DNA of 57,213 nt from Chryseobacterium oryzae (lineage in GTDB: Bacteria; Bacteroidota; Bacteroidia; Flavobacteriales; Weeksellaceae): contig NZ_CP094530.1 of assembly GCF_022811665.1 (NCBI RefSeq), positions 1-57,213 of the forward strand. The letters run 5' to 3'. The notes beneath the pieces are model-generated. The model made no database searches and had not been told where the DNA came from. It saw only the letters and a program-made list of their open reading frames with translations. Below are positions 17,855-26,369 of this stretch, in pieces. The position numbers were made by a program, and so were the translations under genes. How positions within the stretch are numbered: the first letter of the stretch is position 1; each line of letters opens with the position of its first letter.

Positions 17855-18927
17855 GCTATTTCTTTTATTATTTTATACATTTTTGAGGCAGTAATGTCCC
17901 AGGACGTTCGTTCTAAAATTTCATTATATAAATCCTCGAAATTACTTTTGGGTTGCAAGATTGCTTGCTTAAAATCATTTTCATCTTCAATAAGATTAAT
18001 ACAATCACTATAATCCCTAACGACATCTTTAATTTTCGTAGAAATGATTGGCTTCTTCGCACACATATATTCTAAAGTCTTTGTCGGACTGATAAATTTT
18101 GTAGAATCATTTAACGCAAAAGGCATCATTGCAAAATCAAAAGCATTAAGATAAGTTGGAAGTTCTTCATAGGTTTTCATTCCTAGATAAAAAATATTTT
18201 TTGCTTTTGGTAAATCCTCTTCACCAATTTTACAGATTGGGCCAATCATCACAAAAGAAACCTCAGGCATTTTTAGAGCACTCATTTCTAAGAGATCCAG
18301 ATCAATACGCTCATCGATTACGCCGTAATATCCAACAATAGGTGTCGGTATGGATTGTATATCCTCAGGGAGTTCGGCATTTTTATCATTTTGTTCAAAG
18401 TGGTTCTGATCAACGGAACTCGGGAAACAATAAACATTATGGTGTTTTTCTTTTTTGGCTTCGTAAAGAGACTTTCCTCCTGTAAAAACAACATCGGCAG
18501 CAGATAATAAATATTTTTCTTGTGAAATTAACTCTGGTGAAGCCCCTTTAAAAAGTGAAAGTTCATCCATGCAGTCGTAAACGATTACGCCAAAATCTAA
18601 ATAATCTAGGACATCTACAAATGCAGCAGAATAAAACCAGCCGAAGGAAAATACCTGAGTTTTTAATGTTTTCTTCAGGAATGCTCCTAATTCATTCATG
18701 TTGTCGACAGTTGGTCGCAAGATATGAATTGATTCGCTTACTGCTAACCCTTCCAGTTCCTTGTGATCTGCCCTACCAATAGGCTCCTCTACCATTAAAA
18801 TTTTTAAATTTTTTGATAATCTGCTGATTAAATGTTGTGGCCTTTGATATACGAAATCCCAACGTAAATGACAGAATACAATCATATCATAATGGGAATG
18901 GAGATGGGTGTTTTTTAATAATTTCAT
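17851..18927 (-). CDS. Glycosyltransferase (GT4/GT-B type)
   Basis: The 358-residue protein has an N-terminal segment IVFCHLRWDFVYQRPQHLI, common in bacterial glycosyltransferases of this GT-B group. A C-terminal nucleotide-sugar binding region includes VGYYGVIDERIDLDLL and SPTKTLEYMCAKKPIIST, with the glutamate that contacts the donor. It is the first gene of the operon with the mutase and the glycosidase, so UDP-galactofuranose or another sugar is a plausible donor; that is inference. No membrane span is seen. Confidence 0.8.
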   Translation of the reverse strand: MKLLKNTHLHSHYDMIVFCHLRWDFVYQRPQHLISRLSKNLKILMVEEPIGRADHKELEGLAVSESIHILRPTVDNMNELGAFLKKTLKTQVFSFGWFYSAAFVDVLDYLDFGVIVYDCMDELSLFKGASPELISQEKYLLSAADVVFTGGKSLYEAKKEKHHNVYCFPSSVDQNHFEQNDKNAELPEDIQSIPTPIVGYYGVIDERIDLDLLEMSALKMPEVSFVMIGPICKIGEEDLPKAKNIFYLGMKTYEELPTYLNAFDFAMMPFALNDSTKFISPTKTLEYMCAKKPIISTKIKDVVRDYSDCINLIEDENDFKQAILQPKSNFEDLYNEILERTSWDITASKMYKIIKEIA

Positions 18928-19107
18928 AAGTTATATTCTTCTGATTGGTAAAACTAGAGCTAAATAAAAAGAAAAATTGCCCCTATGGCAATTACTTGAG
19001 AATTCAAAAGAAATTTATCAACTAATATACCAATATTTCAATTATTAAACGTTTAAATTAGATGATAAATTCGGATTTTATATTTTTAACCCATAAGAAT
19101 ACCAAAA

Positions 19108-19213
19108 TGCTGGAGAAAAGCTACCGAAGCTTCCGCTCAAGGGGCTTTCATCTTGTGTCTTGCAGACAAGACGACCCGAACGAAGTGAACAGAGCGAAGC
19201 TAAAGCTTAGTTA
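19108..19213 (+). mobile_element. Solo relic of an IS91-type element terminus
   Basis: This stretch aligns with the right end of the two full IS91 elements of the window (27696-27774). Shared words include AAAAGCT-CCGAAG, TTCCG-TCAA, TTTCAT and CTTAG-TATT, and the sequence just before (AACCCATA at 19088) also matches 27668. A hairpin with TCTTGT/ACAAGA arms takes the place of the CGTGC/GCACG hairpin in the full elements. No transposase remains. It is a related but different element that has been deleted except for its end. Confidence 0.6.
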
Positions 19214-19225
19214 TTGTATGCAGTT

Positions 19226-19315
19226 TTGTCAAATAAAAAAAACAATTCTACATTTACCATTATTTTAATCATAATTGCGTTAATTGTAGGTTTTCTATTA
19301 GCAAAGTTTCTTTAA
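19226..19315 (+). CDS. Small single-span membrane protein (29 residues)
   Basis: From TTG at 19226 the frame reads a short polar N-terminus and then an uninterrupted hydrophobic span (FTIILIIIALIVGFLLAKFL). It begins 12 bases after the IS relic, so the original N-terminus may have been cut off. Small single-span proteins of this look are common in Bacteroidota, but I recognise no family. Confidence 0.35.
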   Translation: MSNKKNNSTFTIILIIIALIVGFLLAKFL

Positions 19316-19427
19316 TCCGTATTTATTTTTTTTAGTATTAATAAATTGTTATTATAAATACTACACAATTAAATAAATTATAACTAATCTTTATATCAAC
19401 AATTTTAAATAAATTAGTTTAATTAAA

Positions 19428-19691
19428 ATGAGAAATTATGATCTTTATAAAATGATTCCTGCAATTGACGCAGAGCATTTGAAAAACTTAATTCAACATT
19501 ACGAATTAGCAACTATTTCCTTCACCCATAATAATTTTGAATTTGATCAGTCAAAACTTCCTACCGAAGAATCTCTGGATGACTCAATGGACGAATATTT
19601 TAATAGACTTTCATTTCTAGAAATTTGTGCAGAATTAAGTAGTGTAGTACAAAAGTCTGAACACCTTTTATTAAAACTTGTTAAACGGTAA
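19428..19691 (+). CDS. Hypothetical acidic 87-residue protein
   Basis: I do not recognise this protein. It is soluble, acidic and mostly helical by composition, with no cysteines in motifs except a single LEICAEL. It follows a very AT-rich leader with no gene for 110 bases. A perfect 12-base palindrome (CTGAAATTTCAG) lies just after the stop at about 19695-19706 and might be part of a terminator. It is convergent with the SRAP gene. Confidence 0.5.
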   Translation: MRNYDLYKMIPAIDAEHLKNLIQHYELATISFTHNNFEFDQSKLPTEESLDDSMDEYFNRLSFLEICAELSSVVQKSEHLLLKLVKR

Positions 19692-19851
19692 AGCTGAAAT
19701 TTCAGTGATATAAAAAAGGAATAACAAAGTTTTGCCATCCCTTCCAATTATGAAAACTTGAATTAATCTCTGAAACTTAAATTTGATATTTTATTTTAGC
19801 AGATTTTATTGAAATTATTTTTCCTTTTTTTTAATCATTTACTCATTAATA

Positions 19852-20517
19852 TTATTTTGAGTTCACTTCTGGAAACAAAGTATCTGCAAATGTTTCTTCT
19901 GCTTCCACAGCCACAAGTTCGGGATCTAAATTAGGATAACTAAACATTTCTAAAGGTTTTTGGTCCAACCATAATTTATGAAGATCTTTATTTAAACAAA
20001 TCGGCATTCTTTTCTTATTGTTATGTATAATACTCATCAAATCATTTGCAGCAGTGGTAACAATACTGTAAGTCTTAAGTTGCTTTCCTGTTGTCGGATT
20101 AGTCCATAAATTATAAATACCTGCCAAAGAGAATAACTCTTGATCTTTAATTTTTATTTTAAACTTTTTTTTAGTTTTTCCTTTTTCATCCAACCATTGC
20201 CATTCGTAAAAATGTTTTGCCGGTATTACGCATCTTTTATTAACTGAATTTTTATAGGAAGCCAATTGAGGTATCGTTTCTACCTTAGCATTTAAGGTAT
20301 TGGTTTTCTTTTGGAAATCTTCTTTCGCCCAACTAGGAAATAAACCCCATTTACCCACAACTATTTCTGTAGGTGCAATATCCATTATGATAGCAGTTTC
20401 AGGATAATTAAAGCCATTTAATTCATCAACAGTATAATATCCTTCCTCAATTTCATAAGCATTGTAATACTGTTCTGCTTCCTTTGCTGTATATAATGTA
20501 CTAAAGCGATAACACAT
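19852..20517 (-). CDS. SRAP-family (YedK/HMCES) abasic-site protein
   Basis: The 221-residue protein starts MCYRF, giving the catalytic Cys2 after methionine removal. The other active-site residues fit: N76 in LNAKVET, E105 in FYEWQW and H165 in IIHNNKKRMP. SRAP proteins form a stable thiazolidine crosslink with abasic sites in single-stranded DNA and shield them. The gene is 2 bases after a small gene of unknown function and beside umuC/umuD, a sensible SOS-linked context. The NNK insertion between H165 and the RMP motif is longer than the usual IHxRMP. Confidence 0.9.
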   Translation of the reverse strand: MCYRFSTLYTAKEAEQYYNAYEIEEGYYTVDELNGFNYPETAIIMDIAPTEIVVGKWGLFPSWAKEDFQKKTNTLNAKVETIPQLASYKNSVNKRCVIPAKHFYEWQWLDEKGKTKKKFKIKIKDQELFSLAGIYNLWTNPTTGKQLKTYSIVTTAANDLMSIIHNNKKRMPICLNKDLHKLWLDQKPLEMFSYPNLDPELVAVEAEETFADTLFPEVNSK

Positions 20518-20519
20518 AT

Positions 20520-20792
20520 CTATATTTTTACAAGTTTAATTTCGTTACCTTCATTTTCTATAAATAACTCATAGCCATATTGAATTTTATCATAAGTTTT
20601 TTTTAATAAATCTGCTAAAATATCTGCATCATTCAAATCATCTCCTTTGAAATCATTATCAACAATATTAATGATCACTTCATCGTCACGAACATCCAAT
20701 CCATTACAATTATATTTTGCATAATCAAAACCACTTTCTTTGTTTAACCTTTGTAGAAACCGTATTTCTTCTTGTGTAAAAATATTATCCAT
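20520..20792 (-). CDS. Hypothetical 90-residue acidic protein upstream of SRAP
   Basis: I do not recognise this protein. It is very acidic, with an NIVDNDFKGDDLNDADIL stretch and a hydrophobic C-terminal strand. It ends 2 bases before the SRAP start and so is probably co-transcribed. It is divergent from umuC with a 74-base gap that must hold both promoters. Confidence 0.6.
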   Translation of the reverse strand: MDNIFTQEEIRFLQRLNKESGFDYAKYNCNGLDVRDDEVIINIVDNDFKGDDLNDADILADLLKKTYDKIQYGYELFIENEGNEIKLVKI

Positions 20793-20866
20793 TTAATTAT
20801 TTGGCTTGAGGATTTATTGCATAAATTTACACTTATTTTAATTTATTTGCTTTATAATTCAAAAAA

Positions 20867-22123
20867 ATGTTTGCATTAGTAGATTGTAATAATTTTTATG
20901 CATCCGCAGAACGTGCATTCCAACCTCATTTGGAAGGTGTTCCCATTGTTGTTTTATCAAATAATGATGGTTGTGTTATTGCAAGAAGTTATGAAGCAAA
21001 AGATTTAGGAATTAAAATGGGTTTACCTGCATATCAGTTGAAAGAATTTACAGAAAAATATGATATTAAAGTATTTTCCAGTAATTATGAACTGTATGAT
21101 GATATGAGTAAAAGGGTAATGAAAACGCTGTCATATTTTACGCCGGACATTGAAGTGTATTCCATTGATGAAATTTTCTTAAAATTTGTTGGCTTTCAAG
21201 ATTTTAATCTTTTTGATTATGGTCAAAAAATGAAAAATGCTGTAAAAAAAAACACTTGGCTTCCTGTTTGTGTTGGTTTCGCACCTACTAAAGCATTGGC
21301 GAAAGTGGCAAACAAAATTGCTAAAAAATTTCCTGATAGATGTAACGGTGTGTATGTAATTGATAATGAGGAAAAGCGTATTAAAGCATTAAAATGGTTA
21401 AATATTGAAGATGTTTGGGGTATTGGCAGACAGATTTCTAAAAAATTAATTTCGTGGAATGTAAAAACGGCTTATGATTTCACCCAATTAGATGATTACA
21501 CGGTTCAAAAGGAATTTTCAATTGTCGGTTTAAGATTAAAAAAAGAATTGTTAGGGATTAATTTTTTAGACTTAGAAGTACAGGAAAGAAAAAAAGCCAT
21601 TGCTACAACAAGGAGTTTTGCTTCTGATGAATATGAATATAATAATATTGCAGAAAGAGTAAGCACATTTGCAGTGCGTTGTGCCGAGAAACTTCGCAGA
21701 GAAAAATCATTTTGCAGTAAAATTGAAGTCTTTCTAATTACGAACAGATTTAAAGAAAATAATCCGCAATATTCAAATAAAGTGGTAATTAATTTACCAT
21801 TCCCTACAAACTCAGACATTACCATAGCAAAGTACGCCAAACAAGCCCTAAATATCATTTACATAGATGGTTTCGGATATAAAAAAACAGGTGTAGTAGT
21901 CCACGAAATTACACCGGAACCATACAAACAAATGAATCTATTTTTTAATGAATCAGATAAACATAAAGTTTTGATGGAGACATTGGATAAATTAAATATC
22001 TCTAAAATGGATCCGGTGGTAAGAATTGCTTCCCAAGATTTGAAAAAAAGAGAAAAAATGCGTAGAGAAAAACTATCTAAATGCTATACAACAAAGTGGA
22101 ATGATCTAATAGAAATCGGATGA
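20867..22123 (+). CDS. umuC: UmuC-type Y-family DNA polymerase
   Basis: The 418-residue protein has the Y-family catalytic residues: D6 in [14 protein letters not shown] and D101/E102 in [10 protein letters not shown]. The steric and finger segment [15 protein letters not shown] is present. The little-finger and C-terminal DUF4113-like region ends [17 protein letters not shown]. It carries out error-prone translesion synthesis with UmuD'. It overlaps umuD by 4 bases (ATGA). The usual order in other bacteria is umuD before umuC, so the order here is reversed. Confidence 0.93.
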   Translation: MFALVDCNNFYASAERAFQPHLEGVPIVVLSNNDGCVIARSYEAKDLGIKMGLPAYQLKEFTEKYDIKVFSSNYELYDDMSKRVMKTLSYFTPDIEVYSIDEIFLKFVGFQDFNLFDYGQKMKNAVKKNTWLPVCVGFAPTKALAKVANKIAKKFPDRCNGVYVIDNEEKRIKALKWLNIEDVWGIGRQISKKLISWNVKTAYDFTQLDDYTVQKEFSIVGLRLKKELLGINFLDLEVQERKKAIATTRSFASDEYEYNNIAERVSTFAVRCAEKLRREKSFCSKIEVFLITNRFKENNPQYSNKVVINLPFPTNSDITIAKYAKQALNIIYIDGFGYKKTGVVVHEITPEPYKQMNLFFNESDKHKVLMETLDKLNISKMDPVVRIASQDLKKREKMRREKLSKCYTTKWNDLIEIG

Positions 22124-22578
22124 TATTAAAGAAAATGACCAAGAATTCTGATGAATTAGAATTTTTTGAAATTAAAAAAGATGGTAAAAAGTTTTATGTA
22201 GAGTTGCACAATTCGATTGCAAACGGCTTTCCTTCACCTGCAGAAGATTTTTCAGGCAAACGTATCAGTTTAGACGAAAAATTTTTATCTAAACCCGAAG
22301 CAACATATATTGGTAAAGCTAAAGGAATGTCAAACTATCCCTATATTTTGCCAGGAGATTATTTGGTTATTAGAGCAGATTTAGACGCAAAAAACAATGA
22401 TTTAGCAATTGTTTATATTCCAGGAGATGGTTTTTCTGCAAAAAAAATTGATTTAAAAAATAAATGCTTAAAACCTCTTAATGAAGAATTCCCAATTTTG
22501 ACAATTCCAGAAGGAGAAATCATTGAGACAAGAGGAGTTGTAAAAACAATATTCAGAGAAGTAAAAAATTTAGATTAA
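22120..22578 (+). CDS. umuD: UmuD-like S24 self-cleaving peptidase
   Basis: The 152-residue protein (142 if the ATG at 22150 is used) has the processed region [11 protein letters not shown], where self-cleavage is expected before Gly. The catalytic serine lies in [12 protein letters not shown] and the catalytic lysine in FSAKKIDLK. The residue before the cleavage glycine is Asn rather than the usual Cys or Ala. The protein is the RecA-activated partner of UmuC. It starts inside the umuC stop codon, and no further gene is coupled to it. Confidence 0.88.
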   Translation: MILKKMTKNSDELEFFEIKKDGKKFYVELHNSIANGFPSPAEDFSGKRISLDEKFLSKPEATYIGKAKGMSNYPYILPGDYLVIRADLDAKNNDLAIVYIPGDGFSAKKIDLKNKCLKPLNEEFPILTIPEGEIIETRGVVKTIFREVKNLD

Positions 22579-22608
22579 TTGTATCCTTTTACTCATAAAA
22601 ATGTTGCA

Positions 22609-22632
22609 TTAGAAAATTAAATGGTTTTCTAA
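22609..22632. repeat. 8-base inverted repeat before the FAD-binding protein gene
   Basis: TTAGAAAA and TTTTCTAA are separated by 8 bases, 31 bases after the umuD stop. It may be a weak terminator or an operator of the next gene; there is no T-run. Confidence 0.35.
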
Positions 22633-22677
22633 AATCAATAAAAAAACCAAATCATAATAAAATAAAAAAGATAATCT

Positions 22678-24399
22678 ATGAATGCAACATCAACCCTCGC
22701 TTTAATCGGTGGTGGACCAGCAGCACTTTTTATGCTTAAGCAAGTTTACGACAAGAAATTACAATTCAAAAAAATCATAATTTTTGAAAGAAATGACAGA
22801 TTTGGTGTAGGCATGCCTTATGGTAAATTTGGTAGCAAAGAAGAACACGTAGCTAATGTAAGTGCTAATGAATTACCTAAATTATTCGAATCATTTTCAG
22901 AATACATTAAACGTAAACCAGATCAAGGTTTTCAGAATTTTGTTAAAGGTGGAAATATAAATGAATACGAAGTTATACCACGGCTACTGCTTGGAAATTA
23001 TCTTGAGGAACAATTTAAAATTTATTCATCAGAACTTATAAAGCAAGGCATTGAATTACAGTTACTCCTAAATACTGAAGTTAAAGACATTAAGTATTCT
23101 GATAATATTTTCAACATAATTACTGATAATGATACTTTTAAATCTGATTACACTGTAATATGTATAGGACATCTATGGAAAAAAACATTTGAAGATAAGA
23201 TTGAAAATTGGTATGATTCTCCATACCCACCGTCAAAATTTACAGGTAAAAATAATTATCCTGTTGCAATAAGGGGAGCTTCTCTTACAGCAGTTGATGC
23301 TATAAAAACAATTTCTAGAAACAACGGTATATATAAAGAAGATGAGAATGGTAATCTAGAATATATAGTCTCACATGAGAGTCCAAATTTTAAAATTCAT
23401 TTATATTCATTAAGTGGTTTTTTACCAGCGTTACGATTTCATACAGAGGATGAAGCATTTGATACAAACTGGACTATGAACAATGAGGAAATTAATGATT
23501 ATAAAAACAAAAATAATGGTTTCGTTGATTTAGATTATGTTTTTAAAAAGAATTTCATAGAAAGAGTTAAAGAAAAAGACTATAAATTTTATGACCGCAT
23601 AAAAGATCTATCAATTGAGCAATTCGTTGATGAAATGCTAAAAATTAGAAATGAGTTAGACAGTTTTACTTTATTAAAAGCAGAATTCACAGAAGCTGAA
23701 AAATCTATTGAACGCCACCAATCTATTGTTTGGAAAGAAATTTTATCCGCTTTTAGTTATGCTGTAAATTATCCTGCAAAACATTTTCCTGCAGAAGATA
23801 TGTTAAGGTTAAAAGGAAAATTAATGCCGCTTATATCAATCATTATTGCTTCACTTCCACAATCTTCTTACCACGAAATAATGGCATTATACAATGCTAA
23901 TATCCTTGAAGTAAGTTCAGTTGGTAAAGACAGTGATGTAGTTCCTAATGAAAATTATGGCGCAATATATAACATCAAAGATGACAACGGAAGTAGGAAA
24001 ATCAAATATGATATGTTCGTTGATGCCATCGGTCAAAAACCTATGAATTACGGAGATTTTCCATTTGAAAGTGTAAAAAACGAACAATTGATATCAAGAG
24101 GATTTCTATATTTTAAAAATAATGACATTGCTGAAGAAGAAATACAAAATGGAAATCAGAATGTTAAGCAGGATTCGACAGGCAAATACTATTTATTAGT
24201 TACAGGTCTTAACATAGGAGATAATTTCGAAAAAAAAGATATTTATGCAGTCAGCAATAAAAAATTCTATAATATGTCTGTTCCATTTATTGGTGGTCTA
24301 AATCCAGATTATTCAGGAATGGACTTTTGTGATACTGCATCTGAGAGAATTGTAAATTCAATACTAGATGACTTTAATGATGCCGCCACTGCGGTTTAG
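22678..24399 (+). CDS. FAD/NAD(P)-binding protein (HpaA-type N-terminal domain family)
   Basis: The 573-residue protein has an N-terminal dinucleotide-binding motif (LALIGGGPAALFML, residues 7-20) followed by IIIFERNDRFGVGMPYG. This matches the FAD-NAD(P)-binding family often annotated as hydroxyacylglutathione-hydrolase- or HpaA-like. A second Rossmann-like segment begins near NYPVAIRGASLTAVDAIK (about residue 195). The C-terminal part contains the DAIGQKP and SGMDFCDTASERIV motifs. The reaction is unknown. It is a single gene with its own leader, in the same direction as umuCD but 99 bases away. No signal peptide is seen. Confidence 0.75.
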   Translation: MNATSTLALIGGGPAALFMLKQVYDKKLQFKKIIIFERNDRFGVGMPYGKFGSKEEHVANVSANELPKLFESFSEYIKRKPDQGFQNFVKGGNINEYEVIPRLLLGNYLEEQFKIYSSELIKQGIELQLLLNTEVKDIKYSDNIFNIITDNDTFKSDYTVICIGHLWKKTFEDKIENWYDSPYPPSKFTGKNNYPVAIRGASLTAVDAIKTISRNNGIYKEDENGNLEYIVSHESPNFKIHLYSLSGFLPALRFHTEDEAFDTNWTMNNEEINDYKNKNNGFVDLDYVFKKNFIERVKEKDYKFYDRIKDLSIEQFVDEMLKIRNELDSFTLLKAEFTEAEKSIERHQSIVWKEILSAFSYAVNYPAKHFPAEDMLRLKGKLMPLISIIIASLPQSSYHEIMALYNANILEVSSVGKDSDVVPNENYGAIYNIKDDNGSRKIKYDMFVDAIGQKPMNYGDFPFESVKNEQLISRGFLYFKNNDIAEEEIQNGNQNVKQDSTGKYYLLVTGLNIGDNFEKKDIYAVSNKKFYNMSVPFIGGLNPDYSGMDFCDTASERIVNSILDDFNDAATAV

Positions 24400-24413
24400 T
24401 TTGAAGACGTACA

Positions 24414-25046
24414 TTAGTTATTTCGGAATTCGCCACATTCCTTAAAACGAATTGCCTCAGAATCTAAAATATATTTTCTGAAATCTGCTTCACTATTTTT
24501 GTCCATTTTTTTAAAACAAACTTCGATATAATTTGCCATTAATGACCAGCCAGAGAGATTAGTTATCGTTTTTTTATTTTCAGATTTTTGTGCAAAATGA
24601 TTTAGATAATCCATAATATCATTCAATTCTTTGCTCGAATACTTTGTACTCTTAAATCGAATATTATCACTGCCAATAATATTCGTGATTTTTCGTTTAC
24701 CATTTTCCAATTTCCCTTTGATATTGATCACTAAATTTCCTTTTTCATCGATGAATCCGCCTCCAAAATAGTCAGGCAAATTTTCACCGTAATGTTTTAA
24801 AAGTTTACTTAATTTCTCATTTGCTTCCCACTGAAAATCTGCATCTGCTTCAACAGAATTTTGCTTTATTTCTTCAGGTAGTTTTTGCTTGGCAGTATCC
24901 TTTGCTAGTGATTTCGAAACTGGATTGTTTTCAACGTTTTGAACAGTGTCTCTCTCAACTATGTGATTTTGACTTTTAATCTCAGTTGATTTTTTCTGCT
25001 GGCAACTTAAAACAAATATTAAAATGATTATTGAAATATTTTTCAT
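24414..25046 (-). CDS. Hypothetical lipoprotein, 210 residues
   Basis: The N-terminus is a lipoprotein signal (MKNISIIILIFVLSCQQKK, lipobox LSC, C15). A polar, probably disordered stretch follows (about 20-70), then a mixed domain (about 70-210) with QWEANEKLSKLLKHYGENLPDYFGG-like content. That domain recalls small periplasmic domains of Bacteroidota, but I recognise no family. The gene is convergent with the FAD protein gene. The roughly 200-base palindromic element upstream suggests that it may be the last gene of an inserted cassette. Confidence 0.6.
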   Translation of the reverse strand: MKNISIIILIFVLSCQQKKSTEIKSQNHIVERDTVQNVENNPVSKSLAKDTAKQKLPEEIKQNSVEADADFQWEANEKLSKLLKHYGENLPDYFGGGFIDEKGNLVINIKGKLENGKRKITNIIGSDNIRFKSTKYSSKELNDIMDYLNHFAQKSENKKTITNLSGWSLMANYIEVCFKKMDKNSEADFRKYILDSEAIRFKECGEFRNN

Positions 25047-25139
25047 TTAAAAAAAAATTTAAATTATTATTATTTGGTGAAAAGTAATAATATTTATTTC
25101 AGAGGAAGGGACTTAAAAATATTTGTTTTTCAATCGGAG

Positions 25140-25343
25140 ACGTTCTTGCAAAATTGTGGCTAACGTTTTCGGGCTTTACGAAGTGGCGGAAAATCGAAGC
25201 GAAAAGTTTCGATTTAGACGGAACGTAGCAAAAGCCAATTTCTATTTGCTAAATTAAATAAAAAAGCCAATAAAATTGGCTTTTGCGGATTAAAATGCAC
25301 AAACTTTCAATTTAGACTTAACCCCGCCATTTTGCAAAACCCT
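25140..25343. repeat. About 200-base imperfect palindromic element, interrupted by IS copy 1
   Basis: The left arm (about 25143-25165, TTGCAAAATTGTGGCTAAC) is the imperfect reverse complement of the right arm (about 25320-25343, CCCCGCCATTTTGCAAAAC). A second nested pair, AAAAGCCAATTT and AAATTGGCTTTT, lies between them (about 25228 and 25279). The layout resembles integron attC-like foldable sites. The IS91 element begins directly after it. A shorter related sequence precedes IS copy 2 at about 35176-35204. Confidence 0.5.
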
Positions 25344-25496
25344 TGTTGAACTAAACCTTCGGTAGCTTTCTCAGCGCTATATTTAGTTACTTTGTAAAAC
25401 TAATTAAAAATCAGTAAAATGGCAACAAAAAAAAGAGTGTAGAAGAGCTTAGAGAAAACAAAATCATCAATCAGGCAAAGCGCGAAGTTCCGGGAT

Positions 25497-26369
25497 TTGC
25501 GGAGCTTTTGCATAGGTTTGAACGTACGGTTTCGGTGTTGGGAAAGAAGCCAAAGTACCTTTCAAAATTACTCCAGACACGTCGCTGCGGTGTCGCTACA
25601 TTTCGGGAAAATTCCTACAGAATTGGATCCCGAGCAAATTCACGATTACCTTTTTTATCTACAGAAAAAATCTAAATCTCCATCACAATCGTACTTCAAA
25701 CACACCGTTTACGGGCTTCGGTTTCTGCTAAAATCGGAAGGTTTAAGTTATGATTTTTTGAGTCTTCCGGAAATTAAAAAAGAGAAAAAACTGCCTGTAG
25801 TTCTCAGTAAACAGGAGGTTTGGCAGATGCTTTCGGGGTGTAAGCTTTTAAAGCATAAAATCTTAATCGGGATTCTTTACGGTTGCGGATTGCGCTGTAT
25901 GGAGGTTCGAAATCTCCGTTTGTGCGACTTAGATTTTGGTCGAAAACAACTCAAAGTGGTTCAGGGAAAAGGAAAAAAAGACCGCTATTTACCACTTTCT
26001 GAGCATCTGATTCGTGGGCTCAAAAAGTATATCGAAGCTGAAAAACCGGAAGATTATCTCTTTGGAATGCCACGAGAAGGAAGAGCCGGCGGAGAGTTTG
26101 ATTCCCGTTACTCACAAAGAGGCGTTCAGTGGGCGGTAAAACAGGCATCAAAAACGGCAAACATCCTGAAAGAAGTGAGTGTCCATACGCTTCGGCACAG
26201 TTTTGCGACGCATCTTCTGGAAGATGGGATGGATATTTTGAGCATCAAAAATCTTCTCGGTCACGAAAGTATTGATACGACGCTGGTTTATCTTCAAATT
26301 GCACAACTTTCCACCCAAAAACTCTTTTCACCGCTCGATACCCTTTTTTCAGAATTTGGGAAGAAATGA
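25497..26369 (+). CDS. Tyrosine recombinase of the IS91 element, copy 1 (N-terminus frameshifted)
   Basis: The 290-codon frame has the catalytic motifs of tyrosine recombinases: GCGLRCMEVR, HTLRHSFATHLL, GHESIDTTLVYL. It ends in LFSPLDTLF. Its annotated start is a TTG at 25497, but the family N-terminus is upstream in another frame: ATG at 25419 gives MATKKK and, after one extra A in the A8 run, continues in frame through FERTVSVLGKK. A second shift of one A near 25547 would join it to the STFQNYSRHV segment. Both breaks are present in copy 2. The gene is therefore either an inherited pseudogene, a truncated but used gene, or subject to slippage. It overlaps the transposase gene by 4 bases. 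Confidence 0.75.
   Translation: MRSFCIGLNVRFRCWERSQSTFQNYSRHVAAVSLHFGKIPTELDPEQIHDYLFYLQKKSKSPSQSYFKHTVYGLRFLLKSEGLSYDFLSLPEIKKEKKLPVVLSKQEVWQMLSGCKLLKHKILIGILYGCGLRCMEVRNLRLCDLDFGRKQLKVVQGKGKKDRYLPLSEHLIRGLKKYIEAEKPEDYLFGMPREGRAGGEFDSRYSQRGVQWAVKQASKTANILKEVSVHTLRHSFATHLLEDGMDILSIKNLLGHESIDTTLVYLQIAQLSTQKLFSPLDTLFSEFGKK

Noticed and set aside
19062..19268. 68-codon frame
   Set aside because: It runs across the IS91-type relic end and has no protein-like features.
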